This document shows positions 32,301 through 44,400 of a stretch of 64,000 nucleotides of DNA, one piece after another (position 1 is the stretch's first letter; each line of letters opens with the position of its first letter). The notes beneath the pieces are model-generated. The model did not search any database. It was given only the letters and a program-made list of their open reading frames with translations, and was not told where the DNA came from. Position numbers and translations under genes: made by a program. The DNA lies in NCBI GenBank assembly GCA_001949185.1, contig BDGG01000008.1, forward strand, positions 121,648 to 185,647, in the 5' to 3' direction. The DNA is from Ramazzottius varieornatus. Its lineage: Eukaryota; Tardigrada; Eutardigrada; Parachela; Ramazzottiidae.

Positions 32301-34937
32301 GCGATCTGTTGTTGATAAAAAGATCCCAGAGAGGATGTACTCGCAATGCGATTCAAGATGAAGCAGTTTGCTTATCAAATTCCGTTCCAGGTTGGTCGGG
32401 TGGTTGCCCGATTCTCTGGCCGAAGATGCAGTCGCAACGTTGAGAGCACTGAAGACCAAAGCCGACGCAGCGAAGCCGCGCAAGGACGCACAGACAATCC
32501 CAGACAGGGTCAATACGATCCCACCGGACACCGAAGTGGCTTTCATTCCCCGCAGCAAATTCGCGGGGCAGTTCCCTGGACTATTCCTGTTTCTGGATTC
32601 CGCTGGACGGTTCGCCAGACCAGTCAAGAACTTGCGGACTGGGAGAGTCGAATGGATTGGGTCGCTGGAGCAAGTCTACCTCAACATCGCGATTAACGAG
32701 AAGGAAGCGGTTGAGGGTATCTCGACCCATTGTGAAATGACAGAGCAAGCCTTTTTGTCCGAAGTGGCTTCCATGACGCCCTACTCCGACCACAACCAAA
32801 GTCCTCGCAACCTCTACCAGTGCCAAGCAAGTTTCGATGCTCTCTCTCCGCAGTGACATTGTACGATACGCAGTGTCACGGGATCGTTTTTTCTTTCTAG
32901 ATGGGGAAGCAATCGATGGCGACGCCACTTCTTAACTACCACCACCGTAGTGATAACAAGCTGTACCGCATACAGAACCCACAGAGTCCGCTGGTTCGCC
33001 CAAAAGCTCATGAATACTACCGAATGGATGACCACCCCATGGGTGCGAATGCCATTGTTGCCGTGATTTCTTATACTGTAAGCATTTCTTGGTCAAGAAT
33101 GTTGTTTACTCCCGTGTGGCGTTACAGAAACGAGCGTCAAGAAAGGAAATCGGATCTCATACTAAAACTTCTTATCTTTTAGGGATACGATATGGAAGAT
33201 GCTATGATTATCAACAAAGCCTCTTTCGAACGAGGCTTCGGTTACGGCTGTATTTACAAGTCCGAATTCATCAACCTGAAAGAAAAGAACAAGAACGGTC
33301 ACTGCGTGTTCGGGCTGATTAACTCCGATCCACAGCTCACCTGCATCGGACCAGATGGCCTGCCTTTCGTTGGGACCAAACTTGAGACCGGGGACCCCTT
33401 CTACGTGTAAGTTCCATGACCAAAAACCGCTAGATCCTGGGTTCTTCGCTATAAAGAAATCGTTAGCATCCAGGTACCTTTTTCAGGACCGTCGACCTTA
33501 GTGCTAACAGACAAACCACCGAGAAGTATGACGAGACGGAAACAGCTTACGTCGAAAGCGTCAAGTGCATCGGGACAGATGGCGGAAATGAACACTACAA
33601 CCATGTCTGCATCACTCTCCGTATACCGGTACGTGCAGGATGAAATACAATTATCTCGACCAGTTGTTGAAAACGAACGCTAGAAACTTGGCCAATTGTT
33701 CATCGAAATAATTATTTTTGACCAAGGAAAATAAGCTTGACAAGACAGGCTTTTATCAAGTGGGGCACGCTTTAAGTCGATACACTTAGACCGCGCGCCA
33801 CTTGAAATGCAATCTTCTCGAGCTTGTTCGCCGAGCTCTCTTCTCTGATCCAGTTTTTGATAAAGTGTTTTGGACCTAAAAGAGTTCTCCGAAGTGTTTC
33901 AAGGAATTTTGGAACGAATTTTCTTAGAGACCTCCAACTGTCGGTGACAAGTTCGCTAGCCGACATGGGCAGAAAGGTGTCTGTAGTCGTCTGTATCCCG
34001 TAGAAGACATGCCATTCACAGAATCAGGTATGATTCCTGACATCATCTTCAACCCTCACGGCTATCCGTCTCGTATGACCATCGGGATGATGATCGAGAC
34101 GATGGCCGGTAAAGCAGCCGCCCTGAAAGGCATCCCCTTCGACGCCTCACCGTTTGTGTACGGAGAAGACAACACAGCGGTGGCGCACTTCGGTGAGATG
34201 CTGCAGACAGCTGGCTTCAACTATTACGGTAATGAACGGATGTACAGTGGTGTCGATGGACGGGAACTGGAAGTCAGCATCTTTTTTGGAGTGGTGTACT
34301 ACCAGCGACTGCGACACATGGTGTCGGACAAGTATCAAGTGAGAACTACCGGAGCGGTGGACGAACTGACTGGTCAGCCGATCAAAGGCAGGAAACGTGG
34401 AGGTGGAACCCGGTTCGGGGAAATGGAACGAGATGCGCTGATTTCCCATGGTGCTGCGTATTTATTGCAAGATCGCTTGTTCAACTGCTCCGATAAAACA
34501 CTTGTAAGTAAAAACTTCGCGATAGAGAATACTTTCTAAAGTCGAAAAATATAATTATGGGACGTGGGCGAATGGTTTGAACCATACCGCTGTCTCAAGT
34601 GGCGCGCCTTTTCAGTTTTATTTACTGGAAGTGTGCGCCACCTGGGAAAAATCTGGTTGAAATCGTTTCCCACGTTCCATTTTATGGTTTGAAATTGGTG
34701 TTTGCCACTGATTTTTTTCCGTAGAGTTACGCCTGTAAGACGTGCGGAAGTATTCTTTCACCGATCGCCAAACCGCGGATCGACTCGGACACGGCTCCTG
34801 ATAACACTTGGATTTGCAAGGTCTGCCCCAACGGGGGCAACGTGGTAACTCTGTATTTGCCTCAAGTCTTTCGTTACCTGGTAGTTGAACTGGCTTCTTG
34901 CAATATGAAACTAAAACTGAATATCGAAAAAGGTTGA
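29398..34937 (+). CDS. POLR1B: DNA-directed RNA polymerase I subunit RPA2
   Basis: Second-largest subunit of the nucleolar polymerase that transcribes rRNA; it forms part of the active centre. Seventeen exons join in frame to about 1153 residues: 29398-29502, 29635-29712, 29815-29943, 30026-30145, 30232-30297, 30362-30436, 30500-30598, 30686-30858, 30963-31163, 31229-31346, 31529-32058, 32391-32826, 32901-33077, 33183-33406, 33487-33628, 33928-34503, 34725-34937. Diagnostic segments are [29 protein letters not shown] [48 protein letters not shown], and a C-terminal CxxC...CxxC zinc site (CKTC, CKVC). RPA2 rather than RPB2 or RPC2 is indicated by the N terminus and by [13 protein letters not shown] with RPA2-type spacing. 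Intron 12 starts with GC. The ATG at 29398 is the first in frame; one at 29413 is an alternative. Confidence 0.95.
31393..31455. repeat. foldback element family B, copy 2
   Basis: CTTGCATACGTT and AACAGTGTATGCAGGTG face each other in POLR1B intron 10. Pairing is weaker than in other family B copies. Confidence 0.5.
32175..32290. repeat. foldback element family A, copy 7
   Basis: Inverted repeat in POLR1B intron 11. Left arm GGGCAAACAAGCTCGATAAG to CCAAGTGGCGCAC, right arm GGCGTCGCTTGGGAGTC to TTTTTGCCGAGCTCCC. Confidence 0.7.
32827..32828 (+). other. GC splice donor, POLR1B intron 12
   Basis: Exon 12 ends CAA and the intron begins GCAAGT, ending in TTTCTAG at 32900. Joining gives YQCQ-MGKQ, which is an invariant stretch of RPA2, so the GC donor is required. 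Confidence 0.85.
33733..33828. repeat. foldback element family A, copy 8
   Basis: Inverted repeat in POLR1B intron 15. Arms AAGCTTGACAAGAC.. and ..TCTTCTCGAGCTT close on ATCAAGTGGGGCACGC / GCGCGCCACTTGA. Confidence 0.7.
34558..34680. repeat. foldback element family A, copy 9 (most complete)
   Basis: Nearly the whole of POLR1B intron 16 (34504-34724) is this inverted repeat. Outer arms ATGGGACGTGGGCGAATGG and GTTTCCCACGTTCCAT; inner arms CTCAAGTGGCGCGC and GTGTGCGCCACCTGGG. Confidence 0.8.
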
Positions 34938-35368
34938 ATATTCTGACTAATCCCTAGTTAGAGTTTGCACCGGTGATTAAATTTTTTTCCTCTTGACTTT
35001 TGGGTGTGTACGCCCAAAATAAAATCATGACGTCAGCGTGCTCGTCTTTTCGAAGCTGTATTAGATGTTAAGCACGACGACGACTGTTCGCAGACTTATG
35101 TCAACATCCAATTCTTCCGCTCTCCGTCCCTTGCATGAGAGCTGAGACGGCGGAAGAACGATGTTCGGTGACATCAGGTCTGAGTTTAGGCTGTAGCGTA
35201 CATTAGTCGTGCTGTAACTCGGCTGAGGATCATTCGAGCTCCTGTAGTGGAGCAGTTGCCTCGTTCCCCGTAAGGTTCTCCGTTTGGAAGGACAGTCTGG
35301 GTTCGGCCAGGGCAAAATAGTTTTTGGATGGCGTAACCTAATAGTTCTGACAAGGTTCAGGTGGCAAC
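34938..35368. other. intergenic region between POLR1B and RyR
   Basis: The 431 bases contain an AATAAA at 35018-35023, 81 bases after the POLR1B stop, which is a likely polyadenylation signal. The rest should hold the promoter and 5' UTR of the ryanodine receptor. No other gene is seen. Confidence 0.5.
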
Positions 35369-38300
35369 ATGGGGGACCACGCCGAAAGCGAGGCTGTCTC
35401 TTCCGAGCAGGATGACGTCTCGTTCCTTCGAACGGTGAGCAAAAGTGACCCTTTCAATAGCAGAGCATCCCACAACCTGAACCGATGTTCCTCTTTAGAA
35501 CGATGTTGTGTGCTTGAGTTGCACCCAAACGGCCAAAGATGGCGGAAGCGGCACCGAAAGAGTCTGCTTAGGAGCGGAAGGATTCGGGAACCGTTATTGC
35601 TTTTTGGAAACTGTATCGGACAAGGTAAGACATTCATTCCCAGAAACCATGCTTATGGGCTGATCGCAATGGGATGGAAAACCTCGGAAATTTGCGCTGC
35701 AGCGCTGACTCTGTGATTCCCCTGTTTTCTTTCTTCGTAACATTAGAGTGCATATTGCGCGAGCCAAGTTAGCTATCAAAACGAACGGCATAAATAGTCG
35801 TGAGCCTTCTCTTGACATCTGATCTGGTGAGCTATCCCCTGCACTTCAGACGTTTCTAAAAATAGTGGACGCCGATCCATCAGTACATGCTCGGATACAG
35901 TCACGATCTGAACACGCAAGCGAAGGACTTTACCATAGCGTATTTTGTTACGATCGTGGAGACAGTAGAGACGATCATGATCCGAGAAGCGATCGGTTTT
36001 GTCGATCGCCGGGGAGAATTCACGGTGCTAAAAAGCTATGAGGAATATATCATAAAGAATTTTCTCTCCAGATCACGACAAAAAAAGTTTCGGCGTTAAA
36101 TTGGGATATTATTTAAATCCCTATGTAACGGCGACTGCACGTTCTCAGGTAATACGTGATATGGAAAACACGTAGAAAAAGGCTCAATACATATGTACAT
36201 TAGCGGGTCTAAATGAAAATGGCCTTACGGTTTGAGATAAAAGTACTGGTGAATTAGATTGAGGTTGAAAATTCCGCACAATATGTTAGTTCGAGTCCGC
36301 TCTTTGTTTTATTCCAGAATTATCCACCCGACGTTGCGTCATGTATGCTGGTCATCGAGCAAGCTCTGTCCATCAGAGCTCTCCAGGAAATGGTAGCTGC
36401 GGCCGGAAACGAAGCGGTACGATTATTTGCATCAGCGCATTGCTAGTCTCTTCGCCAAGCCTTTAAACGCTCGTGCTGCTTCAGGGTTCCCAGTCTGGAC
36501 ACCGGACGTTACTGTACGGTCACGCAGTACTGCTTCGTCACGTCAACAGCGATATGGTTGGTCTTGAAATTTTTATAGTTCCACATGTGCGCTGTTTTCT
36601 GATGAACGGCTGGTTTCAGTATCTGACAACACTTGACACTTCCTCGTCCAGCGACAAGTTGGCATTCGACGTGGGTCTCCGCGAGACGGCTCAAGGAGAA
36701 GCGTGTTGGTGGACGATCCATCCTGCCTCGAAGCAGCGATCGGAAGGCGAGAAGGTCAGGGTGGGCGATGATCTGATTCTCGTCAGTGTGTCGACGGAAC
36801 GATATCTGGTAAGAAGACCCGAAAACGTAGGGGGCGACGAATTTGTGAAATGAGATACAGTTACTGAGCAAGAATGTGTTTGTGACAGCATACATTACGG
36901 ACCCCGGAATCTTCTGTCATTGCGTCCTTCCACCAAACGCAGTGGACCATCCTGCCGGTCGCTACTGGTAGTATCAAAGCCAAGTCCATCAGCTTTGTTT
37001 TCAGTCAGGAAATCATCAGGTTCTTCCATGGACAAGATGAATGCATCACCATACCGGAAACTTGGGCTGACCATCCTCAGCATAACCATGTAGTTTATGA
37101 GGGCGGAGATGCACTCGAACGCGCGCGATCCCTTTGGCGAGTTGAACTGGTGAAAGGAAAGTAAGTCCCACCAACATGAAAGTCAAAGCAACTTTCTGAC
37201 GATTGGTGAAATCACAACAGAAAATTAATTTTGACTCAACTTTACCAATAATCTTGAGAAGTTGGCGAGCAAATACTAGTTTTTCGGATACCTGCATACG
37301 AGCCATAGTGTGTGTACGACATGGTGTATGAAGGTCTATGATGTAATTTATTTGCCAACCTGAGGAAATTAGATTTTCTGGGATCGGTACATTATTGGGA
37401 ATGTGTCATAATTGATACTTCGTCTCCAGGATAAAAAATGTGAGGAAATCTAAATTTTAGATGGACCGGGGCGTTTTTGAACTGGAAGCAGCCATTTCGA
37501 ATTGTCCATATCACCACTGGGCGTTACATGTCCGTCAAAGAGGGTGGCACCGTCTCGCTGGTTGGCCGCGACAAAGCCAAGCTCGACGAAACCGCTTTCT
37601 TCCTCAAAGCCAACAAGGACGACAAGAGCTTCGGTCTGGACGACAAAGAAAAAGAGGAAGAAGGCATGGGACCCGCCAACATCAAGTACGGAGACACCTT
37701 CTTCTACATCCAACACGCAACAAGTGGTCTCTGGCTCTCGTACCAATCCAACGAAGTCACGAAGCGTGGTGTGGGAAAAGTGGAAGAAAAGATTGCTGTC
37801 ATGCTGGAAGAAGGTCATATGGACGATACTTTGACGTTCAGTCGGGCCCAACAAGAAGAGTCCAAGTCAGCGCGGGTTATCAGGAAGTGCACCTACTTGT
37901 TCAGCAAGTTCAACAACGGCCTGGACGCCTTGCTTCGTCAGCCGGTGGACCGACGAACTTCCATGTCGTCCGCTGTTCCCTCCTCGTACAACCTGAAGGA
38001 GGTCGTGGACTTATTGAAGGATCTGATCGACTACTTCGCGCAGCCAGTGCATGGTACTGGCCACGAGGCGAAGCAGACGCACCTTCGGGCGTTGAAGAAC
38101 CGTCAAGACCTCTTCCAGCAGGAAGGAGTGCTGACGTTGGTTTTGGATACAATTGACAAGATTAGTGGACTGGCTAATAGTGGCTACATGAATTCTCTGC
38201 AATCGGAAGATGGGGCTAATGAGGCCTTGTTGTGGGAAGAGATATCTAGCTTTTTGTATTTGCTTATCGCAGCAATGATCAAGGGTAATCACGGGAACTG

Positions 38301-38487
38301 TGCACAGTTCGCTCAGTCAGCTCGCCTAAACTGGCTTTTCAGCCGCTTAACCCAACAGGGTTCTGAAGGTGTGCTGGATGTTCTTCAGTCCGTGTTGACT
38401 GACAGTCCAGAAGCTTTGAACATGATCAGGGAAGACCATATTCGGGGCATCATTTCTTTACTGGACAGAAGTGGGCGTGACCACAAG
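35369..38487 (+). other. RYR: RyR block 1: N-terminal Ins145/MIR/RIH domains (exons 1-7)
   Basis: Exons 35369-35434, 35499-35624, 36318-36416, 36485-36556, 36620-36808, 36889-37160, 37461-38487 encode residues 1-617. The start [20 protein letters not shown] aligns with the universal RyR N terminus. Conserved segments are [27 protein letters not shown] and [12 protein letters not shown] (Ins145/MIR), then [19 protein letters not shown] and the RIH segment [19 protein letters not shown]. In vertebrate RyRs this is a hot spot for gain-of-function mutations and forms the gating ring of the cytosolic cap. Confidence 0.93.
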
Positions 38488-41400
38488 GTACATCATTACA
38501 ATACTGCGGAAGTCAGGAAAGAAGGTTTGTGACTTTTGTGGTTCCATTACAGATTTTAGATATTCTGGGAAATTTCTGCGTGGGGAACGGTCTCGCAGTG
38601 CGGTCGAGTCAGAACAATATTTGCGAGTTCCTCCTTCCGGGGAAGGACCTTCTGTTGCAGACGAAGCTGGTCGACCATGTGTCATCCGTTCATCCCAACA
38701 TCTACGTTGGTTTCACGGATGGCTCGGCTATGTTCCGTAAATGGTACTACGAGGCCATCATTGACCACGTGGAATTAGCGTCCAACCTACCTCCGCACAT
38801 TCGCGTTGGTTGGGCGAATACTGATGGCTACTACCCATATCCGGGTGGCGGTGAGCGATGGGGCGGAAACGGAGTGGGGGACGACATGTTCTCGTTCGGC
38901 TTCGATGGCACAAACATCTGGACAGGTACTTTATTCCTGCGCATAACTGACAGCCAAATAAACCGGCAAACCAGTACGTGAAACTGAACCCGAGCTCCGT
39001 AAAAAAAAACTCGATTGACCAAAATTTACGAAGTGGCGCACGTCTTTAATGTTATGGATCGACGATGTGCGCCACTTGGGAAAAGGACCTTGGCGAGTTT
39101 GCTTGCCTGAGTTCCGAACGACTGCAGATATGTAATTTCGAGAACAGTAAACAGGCCGATATCTTTTATATAGGTGGACAGTCGCGAGCTGTCCGAATGT
39201 ACGAGACCGACTTCGGTTTTCACAAAGGCGACATTGTCGGTTGCAACATCGACTTGACCATCCCAGAAATCTCCTTCAGCCTTAACGGTGTCCGTCTACG
39301 AGCAACCATCAGAAATTTTAACACCACCGGCATGTTCTACCCGGTCATCAGTATGTCTGCTCGGACCAGCTGTCGCTTCATGTTGGGTGGAGATCAAGGT
39401 CGACTGAAACATGGACCGCCATCGGGCTTCTCATCCGTCATCGAGTCACTTCCTCCGAAAGAAACTCTCCGCATCGAGCCGAACTTTTACTTTGGGGAAA
39501 TACAGCGGTCGCTCTTGGCTGGACCGGCCGTGGCACAAGAGAACTCGACGTTTGTCCCGAAACCCATCGACACTACTGGAGTGAACTTGCCCAACTATAT
39601 ACTGCAGATTCGTGACAAGCTGGCCGAGAACATTCACGAGCTTTGGTCTGTCATGAAGATCGAAGCGGGGTGGACATACGGCGATGTTCGCGATGACCAT
39701 CTCAAGACAAACCCTTGCCTCACAAATTTCAAGAATCTACCGATTGCAGAGAAAAACTACGACATGACATTGTCGATGGAAACACTGAAGTACACATTCG
39801 AAAAGAACTTTGAATTTATTTTCGTATTTATTTTTCTATTTTATCTGTGATATTTCATATAGTACGTATGTATATGATGTTTGGAAGAAATGGATTTTTA
39901 AGTGCGTGTCTTGCAGGGTTTTGTTGGCGTTGGGTTACCACATCAGCATGACGCCAACTGATAACCGTATTCGTCCTATGAAACTGTCCTCAACCTACAC
40001 ACAACCGAACGGGTACAAGCCTGCGCCACTCGACTTGACGAACATTCAGCTGACGGGTCCTATGGAGGAACTGAAGGAGCTCCTGGCGGAAAACATCCAC
40101 ACAGTGTGGGCTAAGAACCGCATCGACCAAGGCTGGACTTATGGATTAAGCCAACAGAATGTTGCGAAGAGAAGTCCGCACTTAGTGCCTTACGATTCGG
40201 TGGAAGACTCGATCAAAGAAATGAATCGGTATGCTTATTTTACAGCAAACTTCCATACCCATATTTCACATACCGTATAATTTCCATTATTCAGGAATAC
40301 GGCAACGGAAGTGGTGCGCACCCTGATCGCGTATGGATATGGCATCGACCCACCGTCCGGCGAGCAGAAAGTTCCAACTAAAGCGGCGCAGAAGCAATCT
40401 AGTGACAAACTGCAAAGTCGCAGCTATCGAGCGGAGAAGACTTACGCCGTAACTGAAGGAAAATGGTACTACGAGTTTGAAGTCCTTACTCCAGGTTAGT
40501 TGCGCTCTTATGCTAAGCTAGTCAGAAGAATAGCCACATGTCTCTACTCTCACCTCCCACAGGCTACATGAAAGTGGGATGGGCACTGGTCGGATGTTTA
40601 CCAAGCGTCGAGCTGGGTGTGGACGATCAATCTTACGCTTTCGATGGGTCGTTGGTAAGAATGACTGGCAAATTCGCGCCAAGGATGGAAAACGTGACTT
40701 GTGTTTTTGACTCCAGGGCCGGAAGTGGCACCAAGGATCCGAGCCATTCGGCAAGAGCTGGCAGACTGGTGATGTCGTCGGATGTCTGCTGGACTTGAAC
40801 GATCACACCATCAGCTTCACGATCAATGGAGAGCTGCTCGTAGACCCATCGGGCAACGAAGCGGCTTTCGAAGGGGTGGTGGCCGAGACTGAAGGTTTCG
40901 TACCGGCATGTACCCTTGGTGGCGGGCAGAGAGCGCGCTTTAACTTTGGTCAAGACATCCACTCCTTAAAGTTCTTCACGACCAGCGGTCTTCAGGAAGG
41001 CTACGAACCATTTTGCGTGTAAGCATACTTTTCGAGGGTACACAATCTCTTACTTTTACCACATCCGAGTATCTCCGTGAATTTACAGGAATATGACCCG
41101 ACCTGTACCATTCTGGTACAATCGCGATCAGTCGGTGTTTGTGCCTGTCTCCGACACAAACAGTATGCTGGAAGTAATCCGAATTCCGGGGAGCGGAAAT
41201 ACTCCTGCTGGTTTGAAACTATCCAGGAAGTCTCAGGGTCTGACAGATAACACCCAAATGGAGTTCTTGCGACTATCACTTCCGGTTACTACTCGGTCCC
41301 ATTACATGAGGTATTATATTCATCCGGTTATCTACACATTTGCCACAGCGTACTTTTCTACCTAACTTTTTGGGATATTATAGCTATGAGGAAAAACATC

Positions 41401-44400
41401 AACAAATGGTGCAAGTCGAAGAGGCTCGTCGCATGCAGAAATCCACAGCAGCCACTGTACAACAGCGGAATAAGATGGAAGAGCAGATGATAACTGGTGG
41501 GTTCTCAGTGAACGATATCCAAGGCTTGACTGCCCAAGATCGCTTCAGCCGTGAGCAGTCGGAGGATACAATGGACGCCATGATGGGTGACATGGTGGAC
41601 GAAGCTCCTCGTATCAGTGCTCGAATGTCCCTCAGCGCCGCACCGCGCGCTTCACTGGGCGTTGATAAGAACCAACGTCAACGTGGCATCATGAAGAAGA
41701 CACAGTCTCTGGAGGTCGCCGAATCCCCCGACGAACCAGGCACTTCCGGAGGTGTCACGTTTATGCAACCCCTGTCTAACAAGCGAATGCCTCGAAGTGC
41801 CAGTGAGGACAGATTCGGTCCAAAGTAAGTGTTTCGGTTCACTATTTCGATCATATGGAAACTGGATGAACAAAATGTACAAGATTGTTATTTTAAGCAG
41901 CGCATGCTTTCAGCCTATAACAACGAAACCGTGCGCCACTTGAATGCATGATCTTGTACGTATGCTTTGTTCTCCCAGAATCCCTATACCATTGTTAAAC
42001 TTTGAGATTGAAGGTGAATTCAATGTGAAATTGAGAAAATAATTTGATAATTTTTGTCTGATCTGAGTTTGGTTGAAGCGAGTGGTGTGCGGTGGATTGC
42101 ATTGTGTAAATCCCCATTATAGTTCGCGCGGGCCCACGGCCTCCTCCAGAGACCCTAGTTTGAGCATGGTCAATATCGACTGTTGCACTTTTGATCATAG
42201 TGCTCCGGGGCCCGACGGAAAGCTAAAGAAGCGCTCGGCAAGCCCTTTCTCCTACATCACAAAGAAGATCAAAGAAGCCAAGCATAGGTCCGTTTCCAAA
42301 GAACGTCTGGACAAAACAACGCTACCTGGCGGACTGCGTACCCCAGACATCACGTTGGCGGCTGGCAAGTCTGGTGGTCCCTCTATTTCCCTCAGAATTC
42401 CAGACCAACAACAATCCTTCGAGTCTGGTGATATGGTCGGAAATGGTATGAATTCACAGCATGTGGCTTTTGGGTTCGATAACGAAGCCGTGCGTCCCAG
42501 TTCCACTGACAGCAGATATGAGGCTGACATGGACGTCGCGAACTCGAACTTGTTTGACTTGATTTCGGAGTACAACTACTCAGTTCGAATTTTCCCTGGT
42601 CAAGAAGCGAAACAAGTCTATATGGGCTGGGTCACTCCGGACTTTCACCACGCCGAAAGACCGTTCTCCATGGAAAGCATCCGTCGAGCTGAAGTCAAGG
42701 TCCGTATCTCGTCTTATGGTTTTTCACTTTTATTCACATTTTCGAAGTCTTTGGTTGTGATGATGTGGTCATGCGGTTGCTCTTCTAGGTTTTGGACGTG
42801 GGCGGTCAGTTGAAAGATCACTGCTTCTTCCAAAACTCCTACCTTGTGAGTGCTGGTGAGCTGCAGGAGCAAGCAACAAGTCAGGGTGTCCAAGAAAAAG
42901 GCCGTGGTTCTTCCACACCGGGCATAGTCATCAGCTCGAGCATCGATGTGGCAACTGGTTTACTCAGTTTCAGCTTCAATGGTACAGAGATCGAGGACCG
43001 CTATCAGGTCGAGCCAGGAACGAAACTCTTCCCGGTTGTCTTCGTCGAGCCCACGAGTAGAGACGTCGTCCAGTTCGAGTTCAACGGAACCAAAACAGCC
43101 TTGCCCCTGTCCAGCGCTCTGTTCCACCGAGTAAGCGTTCGTAGTCGATATCGTCCTGAGGTTCTCGCGTAATCATCCGTCTGTCTTAGGATCATTCGAT
43201 GGTGTCGCAATGTCCACCGCGTCTTCGCGTTCTGACGCTGCAGCCGTATCACTGGTCTCGGGTACCAAGCCAGGCTTTGCGCGTTCATGAGCTAAAGATG
43301 TCCGATGTCCGAGGTTGGAGCATGCTGTGTGATAATCCTGTCTCCATGTTAGCTGTCTACCTACCGGAAGAAGATCGATGTATAGATGTTCTCGAACTGA
43401 TCGAGAACGAAGAACTGCTACAGTACGTTACAGTTTTATATGCAGAACAGGTTCATACACCCCATCACATCCAGGACATTACGCATCTGTTATGCCTCTT
43501 CCAGGTTCCATGCGCGGACGTTGGCGCTGTATTCTTCTATCTGCTCTCACGGCAATCACAAGGTGGCTCATGCGTTAGTGAACCATGTTGATCAGAAGCA
43601 GCTGCTTTTCGCAATTCAGAGTCCATGTAAGCCTCGAATACAAAACCGTTGTTTTCCACTGGAAGATGGAACAAGAGGCGCTTTAACCATTTTCACCATA
43701 GATTTATCTGGAGCATTACGACAAGCGTTCCACGACCTCTTGGTGGCCCTGCATTTGGATTTCCACGCAAAAGCCATGTTCAACACCCGCGATGAGTTTG
43801 TAATTCCTGTCAAGAAACGGGTGGACGGGAGGAAAGGTGGCCGTGGCGGACTTATGCGACAACAGTCCAGCATCAACCCAGCTCAGTGCACTTCGCTTCG
43901 TCCTCTACTCAACATCAGGGATAAAATTTCCAGCGCAGGGTAAGTGTGGGATACATAGCTATAGATTTATATCCATCTGCGGGCATTATATCCATTGTAT
44001 CTGCAGGGAGGACCAGGTGGACATAAAAAATATGACAGCTCCATCTTTTCCCCTCTCAACTTTAAAAACCCACAGTAAGGCTCTTCTACGTCTGCTGGCT
44101 CTAACTACAATCAGAATATCCCAATTACCTTCGTTTCCAATTTAGTCATGGATGCTCTTGCCGACGGAGTTCAGAAGGGTACGTCGCATTCGAGGGATCC
44201 AATCGGTGGAACGTACGAAAACTTCTTCGTGTAAGTACTGCTCGGGTTAGCGGTTTCCTTTGTATTGCTCCCAGGCCTCAGATTTCTCTTCTTATAGGCC
44301 ACTTCTCAAGATCGTGGACCAGCTGTTGCTAATTGGCTTTCTTAACCAAGACGACATGGACAGGCTGCTGAACATGCTGGATCCAACAAAGTTCACTAGC

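Larger units (their letters stand above)
38553..43130 (+). other. RYR: RyR block 2: SPRY1-3 and RyR repeats 1-2 (exons 8-17)
   Basis: Exons 38553-38925, 39174-39789, 39917-40228, 40295-40494, 40563-40654, 40717-41018, 41089-41310, 41384-41824, 42123-42699, 42789-43130 encode residues 618-1776. SPRY1 shows [23 protein letters not shown] [12 protein letters not shown]; repeat 1 shows [19 protein letters not shown]; repeat 2 shows [23 protein letters not shown]2 shows [19 protein letters not shown]. Exons 15-16 encode a long Ser/Lys-rich insert between SPRY2 and SPRY3 that is poorly conserved between RyRs. Confidence 0.92.

Noticed and set aside
35887..36099. 70-codon open frame in RyR intron 2, considered as an alternative exon
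   Set aside because: It matches no RyR segment, and exons 2 and 3 join directly in frame as in other RyRs.
37461..38156. 231-codon alternative frame in RyR exon 7
   Set aside because: The overlapping frame reproduces conserved RyR sequence (MIR/RIH); this one is a shadow frame.
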